DNA of 24,275 nucleotides. Source: Zancudomyces culisetae (lineage: Eukaryota > Kickxellomycota > Harpellomycetes > Harpellales > Legeriomycetaceae). Both the position numbers and the translations under genes were made by a program. The stretch lies in contig LSSK01000249.1 of NCBI GenBank assembly GCA_001969505.1, positions 4,212-28,486 of the forward strand, in the 5' to 3' direction. The notes beneath the pieces were generated by a model. It did no database searches and was not told the DNA's origin. It saw nothing but the letters and a program-made list of their open reading frames with translations. Positions 8,201 to 16,062 of this stretch are shown in pieces (within the stretch, counting starts at the first letter, position 1; every line of letters begins with the position of its first letter).

Positions 8201-10894
8201 CGATTCAAAATATCTTTTGTTGATTGGTTTTTGTTTATACATATCCGACTGTGACTTTCTTGACTCATTGAGAATATCTATCAACCGCCTACTAGTAAAC
8301 GGAATCTCAAATACATTTGATTTAGTATTACTTTTGCCTCTCTTTTTTCCTCCCATTCGTTCATCGTTAAAACGCATATATCCACCAAATCTATTCATTT
8401 CCAAGTTCTTTTCCAACACATTTCTAAACTCTTGTATTTTCTTTTTAATCGAATCATCTAAACTCGTCTCGGTTCCACCCGAGTCTCTGTTATTACACTC
8501 AACACTCGTATTGTTTATCGCATTATTCCTCCAACATTTCTCCAACAAAGTCGAGACTAATATTGCAGGCTCTACGTATTTCGGCTCTATACTCTCAATG
8601 ACATTTTTAATACCCATATAATGCCGTAAACACTCACTTAAGCTTGCTTCGTTAACTGGTAGCCCCGCAACTAGGCTCAACACTGCATTTATTGGATTCT
8701 TGTCCGTCGAATAATCTTCCGCATGCATCGATTGACACGAATCGTCATTACACATCCCACCCGATAGTTCATATTCACACATCATTTTCTTCTTTTCTAG
8801 TTTTCTCACTTTCCCATCACTTCTGGCTTCTGGAATTCTAAAAGTGCTCTTTCCTAGCAATTTCATTCTTAGCATTGGACTAATTGGTGACTGGTATCTT
8901 CTATACTTTTGCAGATTGTATACCTTGTTGTGCAAAGCAGCATACTGTGTATCTGGTTGGATAAATACACTGGCACTACTACTTTTGGCCACACTTTCCC
9001 CTCTACGCATCAGATAATCGTACGTATCCTCAGCTACTAATCCTTCTTGTCCCATAATCTCTACCTCTTTAAATCCCATTTGCATTTCTGTTTTTTTACC
9101 ATTTTTCAGTGTTTCTATTACCAGATTTAAAAACTCAACACATATTGCTGTATTGATCTTGTTTTTGGTATCCAACTCTCGAATTCTCTCTTTCGCCTCC
9201 TCAATCTCCTCCTCGTTCCTTTCGATCTGCCCTACTGTCTCCCTCAGCCGTTTGTTGAGTATGTCTATTTCCATCTCTATTTCCCCTCTTATTTTTTTTA
9301 ACTGGTTATTTTCTTCAGTCTTCCTCTTCACCAATTGCTCCTTTATAAACAGCTCAGCTTTTCCGCTCTTCTCGCGCATCTCGTTTTTGATCACATCAAT
9401 ATCCTTCACCTCTTTTAACCTCTTCATAACCACGGTTTCATCAAGCTCCTTGTCTTGATCATTCTTCGGCGTATTAAACCCTGATGCAATCGAAATCTCT
9501 GCTCCAACAGTTGTCTCTTGTATCTCTTCCCGCTCTATCTTTTTTAGCAATTGTTTCCGCGTTTCAATACACTTGATCCTCCGCTCATACTCTATCTTGA
9601 GTTCATTTAATCTCTCCTCATTTCTCTTTAACACCTTGTTAAGCATTTGTCGAAGCACCTCGTCATCTAAGGTTTGCACTTCGATCTCCTTTCCATTTAT
9701 TGGATCGTGATGTTTCGTTTGTACCTGGCCACTTGTATCTATATATTTCATCCGACCATCAGCTTTAATCTTGGTTCTTTTATATAGTTTGTAACATTCG
9801 TTAATAAATTCTCTCCTTTGTCGTTTAATCCGATTCAAATTTTCTCTCATTTTGTTGTCCGTAGTAGCCTCTATCTCCTCCAAACCTCCAAAAGATCCAC
9901 TTTCCGTTTCCCCTGCCATTTCCTTGTCTAGAACCTCATCCTCCTCATCCTCCCCTTCCTCGCTGGTATCTGAAAACTCCACAATCAGCTTGCTGGACAT
10001 TTCCTTTGTCTTTCTCATTGCTTCTATCCGCTTCATAATTTCCTGACTGTTTAGCTTATTCCTTTGTACAATAATTTTATTATCAATTTCTTCATTTCCT
10101 GCACTATCATCACTCATCTCCATATCCACTTCACTACTGTCTTCAAGCTCCGATCTTTCCTCCTCTACATTGTTCTCCACAACACCCTTCAAAAATTCAT
10201 CGATCCTCTCCCCAGTTATATCTACATTGCCGTTCCGCTCCGAAATTTCTGCCATGAATGGCCTTGAATCTTGTACCAAGTCTAATTTTTTGCCACCTCC
10301 TTGTATACGCTCTTTTTCTTTTTTCATCCTCAACAATTTTTCTCTCAAATTTTTTCTTCTGAAATGTTCTTTTGCTTGTTTTATGGGATGTACTCCATCC
10401 CTCTGTTTAATTCTGTCTATTTCTTTTTCATACCATCCCCTCTCTCCTACCTCTGAGTTATGCACATTTTGTTTCTCGTTAATCAGCTTAAACTTCACCA
10501 CATCAATCGTCCCAACTTTTACTGCATCCCATTCAGGCTCTGAATCTTCTTGGATTTCACCGTCTTCCACTTCCACTCTCAGCTCTCCTTCTTCACTACT
10601 TTCGATACTTATAACTTCGGCGGTCTCGACATTTTCCTTTGAGTTTGGATGTATGCTTTTGGAATAAACTATCTTTTCCTCTTCGTCCTCCAGCTCACCT
10701 TCCTCAATTTCCTCTATATACTCCGCCATCTTTTTATCTTTTACATTCTCTTCTTGCTCCAGGTTCTCGATATTATCAGTCATTATCACATTTCTGCAGC
10801 CCGCGGTTTGATTATTCACCATTCCCTCGGGCTTACTTTTCTTCATCGATTCTAGGAGGGCTTTCCTCAAACTTTCTCTATGCGTTTCCATCAT
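5219..10894 (-). CDS. Large zf-C3H1 protein, Red1/ZFC3H1-like (putative nuclear RNA-surveillance scaffold)
   Basis: This is an uninterrupted 1891-residue reading frame. The diagnostic element is a short zinc finger of the zf-C3H1 type, CEYELSGGMC then NDDSC then QSMH. Its ligands are Cys706, Cys715, Cys720 and His724. The finger is known from S. pombe Red1 (MTREC/NURS complex) and human ZFC3H1 (PAXT), scaffolds that link the Mtr4-type helicase to RNA decay by the nuclear exosome. The N-terminal third is acidic, with repeated EEGEL and DGEI motifs, followed by long charged stretches predicted as coiled coil (roughly residues 360-610). The part after the finger is mostly helix-like, broken by Asn/Ser/Lys-rich loops, a Gly-Ser repeat and a Gln-rich stretch. 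The start is the first of two adjacent ATGs, near a 945-base promoter shared with MCT1. The family call rests on the finger and the layout. The exosome role is inferred. Confidence 0.72.
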   Translation of the reverse strand: MMETHRESLRKALLESMKKSKPEGMVNNQTAGCRNVIMTDNIENLEQEENVKDKKMAEYIEEIEEGELEDEEEKIVYSKSIHPNSKENVETAEVISIESSEEGELRVEVEDGEIQEDSEPEWDAVKVGTIDVVKFKLINEKQNVHNSEVGERGWYEKEIDRIKQRDGVHPIKQAKEHFRRKNLREKLLRMKKEKERIQGGGKKLDLVQDSRPFMAEISERNGNVDITGERIDEFLKGVVENNVEEERSELEDSSEVDMEMSDDSAGNEEIDNKIIVQRNKLNSQEIMKRIEAMRKTKEMSSKLIVEFSDTSEEGEDEEDEVLDKEMAGETESGSFGGLEEIEATTDNKMRENLNRIKRQRREFINECYKLYKRTKIKADGRMKYIDTSGQVQTKHHDPINGKEIEVQTLDDEVLRQMLNKVLKRNEERLNELKIEYERRIKCIETRKQLLKKIEREEIQETTVGAEISIASGFNTPKNDQDKELDETVVMKRLKEVKDIDVIKNEMREKSGKAELFIKEQLVKRKTEENNQLKKIRGEIEMEIDILNKRLRETVGQIERNEEEIEEAKERIRELDTKNKINTAICVEFLNLVIETLKNGKKTEMQMGFKEVEIMGQEGLVAEDTYDYLMRRGESVAKSSSASVFIQPDTQYAALHNKVYNLQKYRRYQSPISPMLRMKLLGKSTFRIPEARSDGKVRKLEKKKMMCEYELSGGMCNDDSCQSMHAEDYSTDKNPINAVLSLVAGLPVNEASLSECLRHYMGIKNVIESIEPKYVEPAILVSTLLEKCWRNNAINNTSVECNNRDSGGTETSLDDSIKKKIQEFRNVLEKNLEMNRFGGYMRFNDERMGGKKRGKSNTKSNVFEIPFTSRRLIDILNESRKSQSDMYKQKPINKRYFESENEIEQDEEALENQQEEKEGKKDIESNEKSYKELLGKISNKLRPLTLKDFMNGTEKRIIKAICQLEVEMEKRGFGNKEEEEVKRFENETEKYEMNIEGEVEMDIEDEKVDIYTEMIFRSKKHAKALGGGGGEGNRNGLELFENIVKSRKYQTNIIIMMRYFYNGVICFYNTSRLEQGKNVKTKSKELLHVCKMAVRYLALYNKIDFTHLNNTSCNGSGSGSGSGSGDIDGYSFAGLLRPFQVVLIVWKLHVDFVMTSLKDNNIKKSSNSTGKGQYYKDSVTDMYMMVLLSWFKTFLRCNTIEQLINCTRNSIAGQLYRLYNAHIEKDIDEDDNQKIAEYSELKIYTDENSEFDEENKSGGKPDGGLMKIDDGVVIDFNNLEIESIGNKQEENGGENGYGFRKHEKKKKMGKFKKTITLGDLTTFNFIALFENLDSTSMTVIDKVMMYQVYLYILLNKELGKNYMIDNKKENKTSGNDTSLYDFVTSGIFFYLKIYQLDETALSNSIVTEVIDYQFDQYLQQFQQLQSQFSLLPSVIKNRSKNKHKNKGNSTNITREKSTGLEATIENNNGGSSEAGMALLLSVILGMMNYKDGKKNKPMTIKSSNDNVVGDIFIDYGQQDIKSVIVEDDDNYFLIPKSMEICGVKIKGKVLVMMYLHSPYFMTRLLVNYNCKVLVRLINVLGLMIVLSLSNQANSNDGDDDIANNKIGNYRISLIEKALVLGIMALFQNANSGLNDFTDGSMVGSRDEREYSSTNHDEYQLEWKKRLLRLLFSIINLKDSKRKDESSSLSNLNSISTNAVNTNVSEKTSLENSKVATNKKSKKLQTIIQNNLSHIIAVLPTNPDDFTQYEKIRWLGSNEQDESSENTHLEKQEQGKRCCDCDCDECVIDYVLEQKKENMLILVILLSICNDDNDDGKLDESQTCKVKSIISRIFMDGKDDNGNRQPCNFELKYKEFLAGDNGNNNDNTRISKQRSEFYKLMGSNKVFKRGWYS
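7522..7556 (-). repeat. In-frame hexamer repeat encoding Gly-Ser
   Basis: CACTAC hexamers on the plus strand encode a (Gly-Ser)n linker in the large zf-C3H1 protein on the minus strand. The six-base unit keeps the frame open when it expands or contracts. Confidence 0.85.
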
Positions 10895-11062
10895 GTACCG
10901 ACTTGTAGCTCATTTTTATCCTTTGTGTATCCCCTTCTTGTTTCCAAATTTATCAAGAGTAACCTTTAATAACCTTTTGCTAAAAATTTTTTTTTTCGTT
11001 TTTAGGTTTATTGAATATACAAAATTATATTTTTCCAGCAATTTTTTACCATTTGCGATTTT

Positions 11063-11104
11063 TATAGCTTAATTTTTTTTCTTTATTTTTAACATTAAGC
11101 TATA
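11063..11104. repeat. 11-bp inverted repeat with 20-base loop
   Basis: TATAGCTTAAT (11063-11073) is matched exactly by ATTAAGCTATA (11094-11104), with a T-rich 20-base spacer between. It lies about 170 bases upstream of the large zf-C3H1 gene. Confidence 0.8.
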
Positions 11105-11341
11105 TTTATTTTGCCAGTTCATCATGTAAGGCTATAACCCGATTTCAAAACTTGATGGAAAGCTTGGGTGTATGTTATAACTTGGAACTGTGATTAAACA
11201 AACAAAAAATTTGCCCATCTTTTCGTGTGCAGTGTCTAAAAGTGACACTATAACCTAAATATATCGATATTTGTGATTCACATCCAGAACAATCCAAACA
11301 CAGTTTTGATGAATGCTTTTTATCTTGCATATAACTAAATA

Positions 11342-11357
11342 TTTATCCTCGGATAAA
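11342..11357. promoter_or_regulatory. TTTATCC-TC-GGATAAA dyad (possible paired GATA sites)
   Basis: A perfect 7-bp inverted repeat with a 2-base centre. Each arm contains GATAA or its complement TTATC, so it could bind a GATA-type regulator as a back-to-back pair. It is followed at once by a G-rich patch. The function is inferred. Confidence 0.4.
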
Positions 11358-11563
11358 AGGACGGGAGGGGGATGGTTCATGTAGTGCTAAGTATTTTGTT
11401 TCAATGCCAATAGTTTAATAACTAGACTTGGAAATATTTTAGATCATTGTGTTTTTGGCTATCATATCAAACTCCTTGGATGTTCAAACTATCGCTACAC
11501 ATGTTTTTTTTTTCTGTTTTTTTCTTTTTAAAATGGCTGATAGTTTTTGAGTATCAAATCCGA

Positions 11564-11606
11564 ATAATAAAAAAAAGGAATGTTCCGCCGAGTCCTTTTT
11601 TATTAT
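11564..11606. repeat. Hairpin: A-tract/GGA and TCC/T-tract arms with 13-base loop
   Basis: ATAAT-A8-GGA (11564-11579) pairs with TCC-T6-ATTAT (11593-11606). Two extra A residues bulge in the left arm. The loop, ATGTTCCGCCGAG, is GC-rich against a very AT-rich background. It lies about 235 bases before MCT1. Confidence 0.65.
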
Positions 11607-11839
11607 GTTGCTAATCTTTATTTTAACTTGCGAGCCGTTTAAATCGCACACACCCATTGGAGTTTAAAATGTCCACCATTTATCACCGCTATTTTTTATA
11701 ATTTCTATCATAATTACAAATATTAATAATATTTTGCTTGTTTCATTCGAAATATATGACCTAATCATTAAAATCGCGAATAATATATATTTCAATTTGA
11801 ACATGAAAGAAAAAACTATATTTATATAAGAAGCTAAAA

Positions 11840-13413
11840 ATGAACAGAATACTACTACATCCAAGACCAATCTTGCATGGAAATGCACGAATAAAGTTGC
11901 TTCAAAATTCGGCCTTTTCGACAACTTCTACTTTCCAAAAACAAGCAAATGCACACTGTAGAGCGTTGGTGTTTCCGGGACAGGGTTCACAATATATAGG
12001 CATGGGATTGGATCTATACAAGAATTTTAAATCATCCAGGATGGTCTTTGAGGAAGTCGATGAAGCCCTGAAATTTTCATTGTCAAAGCTTTTTTTTGAG
12101 GGAAAATTTGTAAGTCGATGAGTCAATGTAAACCTTTACTTGAAGATTGAGCAAAAATGGCTTTTGATGATCACGCTTTTCACTATTTTTATTTGAAAAG
12201 GCTTGAGTATACTTTGAGGAAAAGGGTTTATCTGGACTTTTTTGTATTTTTTTTTTGCAGCTTTGTGAGTATAAATGTGGTCGATTTTAGTGTTTATAAG
12301 TACAATATATGAATGATACTGGTTGTAGAGGGAATTGTATGTGGTATTTACGAGAATTGCTGACTAATTATAACTGTTTATGTTCAATAATATTTATAGG
12401 AGGAGCTAAAACGAACAGAAAACGCACAGCCAGCTATAGTAGCAGTCGGGATTGCAGTACTTTCCGCGCTAAAGGAAGTGACAGGAATGGATACTGAGGA
12501 CATGTTTAAATATACTCTGGGTCATTCAGTAGGAGAATACACAGCACTGATAGCTGCAGGTTCATTGCCGTTAGACCAAGGCGTCCGATTAGTTCAATTA
12601 AGAGGGCAAGCTATGAAAGAGGCAGTGGAAGGATTGGATACCACAATGGTTGCGTTAATATTTCGTGATGGTGATGCGACCATCAATGCCATCCAGGAAA
12701 AAGTCAGGGAAATCCAGGAGAAATTGTTAACTTCTACGCATACCAGCATGGATGTAGGTCCGAACGCACTTGATACTAGTGACTTGGTTGTGCAGGTAGC
12801 TACAATCAACACTAGCAACCAGATTACACTAAGTGGAAATCGAAAAGCCGTCGATTTTGCCATTCAAAAACTACAAGAGAGCAGGATGGCGGTGAGGGCG
12901 GCCAAGCTACCAGTAGCGTAAGTTTGATTATTAGTGCTAATACCACGCTGGTTACTTTTACTGATATTTTTATAGAGATAAGAATTGTTTTATTCAAAAC
13001 AAGGTTTTTTTTTAAATTTACCTTAATTTATGATACTAAATCATAGGGCGCCATTTCATTGTAAATTATTGCTTCCAGCGGCAAAAAGATTGGAATCGGT
13101 GGTAAACGACAAGGATAAGGTCACATTTAGCAAGCCAAAGATCGCTATAATAGCCAATGTGACAGGATTGCCTGTTGAGGATCCTACACTAATTCCCAAC
13201 TTATTGGTAACTCAAACGTACACACTCGTTAAATGGCTGGATAGTATCAGATACTTAAATGGACCTGGTGGGATAACTCGATGGACCTGTACAGGGCCCA
13301 CACCAGTCATGGGAAATATGATTCGTAGAGAATTTCCTTCTGCAATTGTCAGAATTTTGGAAAAGTCTAACCAGATAATTGAGTTTGAAAAGATTTTGAA
13401 TGCAAAGTCGTAG
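11840..13413 (+). CDS. MCT1: Mitochondrial malonyl-CoA:ACP malonyltransferase, three exons
   Basis: This enzyme moves malonyl groups from CoA to mitochondrial acyl-carrier protein, feeding type II fatty-acid synthesis and hence lipoate and respiration. Exons are 11840-12109, 12400-12917 and 13047-13413, giving 384 residues. Splicing restores family sequence at both joins: FFEGKF joins EELKRTENAQPA, and KLPV joins AAPFHC. The FabD fold motifs are all present. These are GQGSQ (47-51), the nucleophile Ser133 in GHSVGEY, Arg158 in QLRGQAM and His267 in PFHC. The C-terminal block has the family's GP turn and a hydrophobic-RREFP end. Residues 1-35 are rich in Arg, His, Ser and Thr with no acidic residue, as in a mitochondrial presequence. 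Both donors are GTAAGT. The start is the only ATG that gives the presequence. Confidence 0.95.
12110..12399 (+). other. MCT1 intron 1 (phase 0, 290 bases)
   Basis: The donor is GTAAGT after codon 90 and the acceptor is TTTATAG. A branch-like GACTAAT lies about 30 bases before the acceptor. Read without splicing, the frame stops three codons into the intron. Confidence 0.9.
12918..13046 (+). other. MCT1 intron 2 (phase 2, 129 bases)
   Basis: The donor is GTAAGT and the acceptor is ATCATAG. TACTAAA ends only about seven bases before the acceptor AG, so the branch-to-acceptor distance is very short. Splicing creates Ala263 and leads into the catalytic PFHC motif. Confidence 0.9.
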
Positions 13414-13423
13414 ATACTACAGT

Positions 13424-13444
13424 ATTACCATTACCATTACCATT
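13424..13444. repeat. TTACCA hexamer array just after the MCT1 stop
   Basis: About three and a half hexamer units begin 11 bases past the MCT1 stop codon, in its 3' untranslated region. Confidence 0.8.
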
Positions 13445-13823
13445 GTCTTTATCTTTTGTCTTTGACATATTTTTTTCTTTTATTTATTACTTTTCACCAC
13501 TTTCATCCCCAATCCCCTTCCACCACACCATTTTTAGCCAAAAAAGCTTAGATTTAATAAATTGATCTAGTAAATCCAGTAAATATTGTGTGGTTACATA
13601 CATAACATATCCATAAAACACACCTTCTCGCTTATTACGACCAAGTCCATTACCACTTTATTAACACTATTATTATACCACGGACTGACTAAAATATTGG
13701 CTGCTACAAAGTTCATTTAAATGTTTATCCAGCTTTAGGATTTTACACTACTTTCACTTTATCAAATGAACACAATAATGATTCTGATTTATGACTAGGG
13801 GGTGTCACTAGCCTTCTTTATCT

Positions 13824-13889
13824 GCACCCACAACCGCATTCACATCCATATCCACATCCACACCCACATTCGCACTCGCACTCGCATGT
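13824..13889. repeat. Degenerate hexamer array (CCACAT / TCGCAC type)
   Basis: About ten six-base units of the pattern CAC/CAT followed by a C-rich triplet. Read on the plus strand, one frame gives alternating His-Pro and His-Ser. On the minus strand, one frame gives alternating Cys-Gly and Cys-Glu and then a stop. Neither frame has an ATG upstream, so I treat it as a repeat in 3' sequence and not as a gene. Confidence 0.75.
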
Positions 13890-14013
13890 CACATTTTTCC
13901 TTTTTTTTCCCTTTGAAATAAAAAGTTAATAAAAAAAACAGATAGAAACTAACAACAACATAAACAATAAAATATGAACAGTAATATTAACAAGTGAAAT
14001 AAATTATACCAAA

Positions 14014-16001
14014 TCAACTCAACTTCCACCTACTCAAACAGTCCCTAGAAATACTCGAATACTGAAACGCTGGAACTGCATTAGAACGATGATCCAAAAC
14101 CTTACAAACTAGCTCCAGCATTTTCTGGACCAACAGCCCTATTTCAATGTTTGCTGAATAAATGGATTTGAAAAAGACCGAGTTTCTTCGATAAAACTCA
14201 ACAAATTGAGGATTGTTGCTCCTACCCCGATCGTTTTGGTTAATGCTATTTCCAAATAAACTATTGATCATCAACTTTTTTCGATGTTTTTTAGTTTTCT
14301 CTTCTGAACCGCGCCTCCCACTAAGTCCCGTATCTCCCAGGCCCTCATCGTCATTCAGAATGTTGAATAGCTCCAAAGGATTGGACTCCGCCTTTTCTAT
14401 ATTGTCCAAATACAACTCTGTAAAATAATCCAAAAGCTTCTCTCGAATGGCTTTGTTCCTGGTATATCCAACACACACCAGGTACCTACTCTCGTCAAAT
14501 GGGAGGCTTGAAACAGGCTTCACTAGCTTTGATTCCTTAAATAATGTGTACAATATAAATACAACCTCGCTAACCACTAAAAAATTGCAGTTCTCCAACT
14601 TCATAACCAGCGTCCCATCATCAGCCATACTACTAAGCACCAGGATTAAAAGCTGAAGTAGATGCATTACTACCTCCGAATTGATATGATCGTGATGCGT
14701 ATTTAGCTTCTGTGAGTACCTTGATGCTAAATTAGCCAATATCACATTATTTTTTCGTTTTCGACTCTCTCTGGCACCTTGTTCGTTTGTGTCTCCAACA
14801 TCATCCGCAAAGCTCTCACATATTTTTTCCACAAAATTTTCTATTTACGTTAAAAACGCTACATTAGTTCCCATAATGTTTACTATGTAACATTATGCTT
14901 ATTTACCTGGTTTACTAAATATTATCCTCTTGCCATCACCAACAAATGCTTGGCTCGTTTTTTCTTTGGCAATCTGTATATCAATCATCTCATTTTTGAC
15001 GTTTGCCTGCTCACCCCGATAACTAAAATACTCTCCAAGCCTTCCATTGGAATCATCAACCACCAACTCCGAAATGGTTCTCAATCTTCGAACTTCATCT
15101 CCTATAAGCTTCAATTCACTATCTAGCTCTGCTAGCTCAACCGTTTCCTCATACTTAAAGTTCAGCTTTCCAATTTCTGAAAACTCGTTGACTTTTTTCA
15201 TCGCATGCTCGCTTGCAGTGGTCGGTGCCCTCAAGACACTCTCCTATGATTAGATGTTGCATATTATGTCAATATACTCCCCTTTCATACTATTTTATCT
15301 CTTATTTTCAAGTATCAAACCTCAAAATCTCTTACCTTGAGTTTTCTCAACCGTGCTTCAAAGGCTCGATCGAACAAATAGTCTTCGACATTCAAATCCT
15401 ATTTTTATACACAGCCAGGTTTTAAAAGTTTACTATTAGTATACCCATATTTAACCGAGTTATTATTAACAAGCCCTTTGTAATTCAAACTTACATCTTC
15501 ATTTGCATATCTGGGGCTCAAGTGTTGAAAAAACTCTTCCACATCATATGGGTATTGCCCCAAATCCTTAATTAACATACTTCTGTACTTGATTTGTCTA
15601 TCAGCATGGTCTGACACACTATTCTCTACCTTCTCGGATTTCGCTACAAAATCTACACTTTTATTTTCACCGCGTCTATCACTACCACTACTGGCACCAT
15701 CGCGATTTATATACTCTCTTCTATCGTCGTATAACCTTTGCCTTTTCTCCGGAATGTTATATCTTGAACCGTAATCGTTGGGCTTTTCGTACGAATCCGT
15801 ATATCTAGGATGTCGAGTATATCCGTATTCTCTATTTGTTCCGCGCCTGGCTTGTTGTATCTCCATTTTCTTTTTTTGTATATCTTGATAGGTGGGAGGT
15901 GGAATTGTGAAATTAAGCTTTTTGTTTTTATATTCTTCGTCATTGTCTATCGCATATCGTAATAATTCATTTTGAATATTTTGCATTCTTCTTTTATACA
16001 T
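14014..16001 (-). CDS. Ddc2/Lcd1 (ATRIP)-like checkpoint protein, four exons, short C-terminus
   Basis: My gene model has exons 16001-15495, 15398-15336, 15243-14907 and 14840-14014, giving 577 residues. All three joins keep frame and use GTAAGT, GTAAGA and GTAAAT donors. The N-terminal exon is charged and low-complexity, ending in an acidic/aromatic stretch (DVEEFF, then DLNVEDYLFD). A helical, coiled-coil-like segment follows. RGEQANVKNEM in it resembles the QGEASMLRDKI motif of yeast Ddc2. The last exon is helical. FVEKICESFADD, FLVVSEVVFILYTLF and SRDCLSRW match, by eye and from memory, FIDTLLEDI, FLFICDLIRIY and WRDCITRL in S. cerevisiae Ddc2, in the same order. Ddc2 partners the Mec1 kinase and binds RPA-coated DNA. 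The frame stops soon after SRDCLSRW, so roughly the last third of S. cerevisiae Ddc2 (747 residues) has no counterpart. A different helical protein remains possible. Confidence 0.5.
14841..14906 (-). other. Intron 3 of the Ddc2-like gene (66 bases, phase 1)
   Basis: The donor is GTAAAT and the acceptor is AAATAG, with ACTAAT as a branch candidate. Splicing joins FSKP to ENFVEKIC through a split Glu codon. Unspliced, the frame stops after one codon. Confidence 0.75.
15244..15335 (-). other. Intron 2 of the Ddc2-like gene (92 bases, phase 0)
   Basis: The donor is GTAAGA and the acceptor is ATCATAG, with TCTAAT ending about six bases before the AG. The acceptor end closely matches that of MCT1 intron 2. 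Splicing joins ARLRKLK to ESVLRAP. Confidence 0.75.
15399..15494 (-). other. Intron 1 of the Ddc2-like gene (96 bases, phase 0)
   Basis: The donor is GTAAGT and the acceptor is AAATAG, with a TATACTAATAG branch candidate. It joins RYANED to DLNVEDYLFD. The exon between introns 1 and 2 is only 63 bases long. Confidence 0.75.
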
Positions 16002-16026
16002 TTTTTTCGATTTCTATAAATATAAT

Positions 16027-16062
16027 TTACGCAAACAACCTACCATTATAAATCGGATCCAT
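16027..16062 (-). other. Possible short upstream ORF of the Ddc2-like gene
   Basis: An ATG 61 bases upstream of the chosen Ddc2-like start opens an 11-codon frame ending in TAA. A splice donor and acceptor can be drawn inside it, but that intron would be 30 bases long and would leave the wrong frame. A small uORF in the 5' leader is therefore the simpler reading. Confidence 0.3.

Larger units (their letters stand above)
10895..11839. promoter_or_regulatory. Divergent promoter region between the zf-C3H1 gene and MCT1
   Basis: This 945-base AT-rich region sits between two divergent start codons and must hold both promoters. I see three inverted repeats (entered separately), a G-rich patch GGGAGGGGG near 11364-11372 that contains a stress-element-like AGGGG, and TATATAAG 10-20 bases before the MCT1 ATG. 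No open frame here looks real. One minus-strand frame (11664-11924) only reads through the MCT1 N-terminus. Confidence 0.6.
13414..14013. other. Convergent 3' region between MCT1 and the Ddc2-like gene
   Basis: This 600-base stretch has stops in every frame on both strands, except over a hexamer repeat at 13824-13889. It starts with a CCATTA-type hexamer array just after the MCT1 stop, followed by T-rich sequence suited to 3'-end formation. I looked for a further exon of the Ddc2-like gene on the minus strand and saw none. Confidence 0.6.

Noticed and set aside
7740-8621. Plus-strand open frames of 93-166 codons inside the large gene
   Set aside because: They are antisense shadows of the zf-C3H1 protein. 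They are Ser/Phe/Leu-rich because the sense strand is Glu/Lys-rich.
13414-14013. A missing last exon of the Ddc2-like gene
   Set aside because: I read the minus strand in all frames and found stops throughout, with no acceptor leading into an open helical segment.
16014-16043. A GTAGGT...TATAG intron joining an upstream ATG to the Ddc2-like gene
   Set aside because: The intron would be 30 bases, below the usual spliceosomal size, and the joined frame stops after a few codons.
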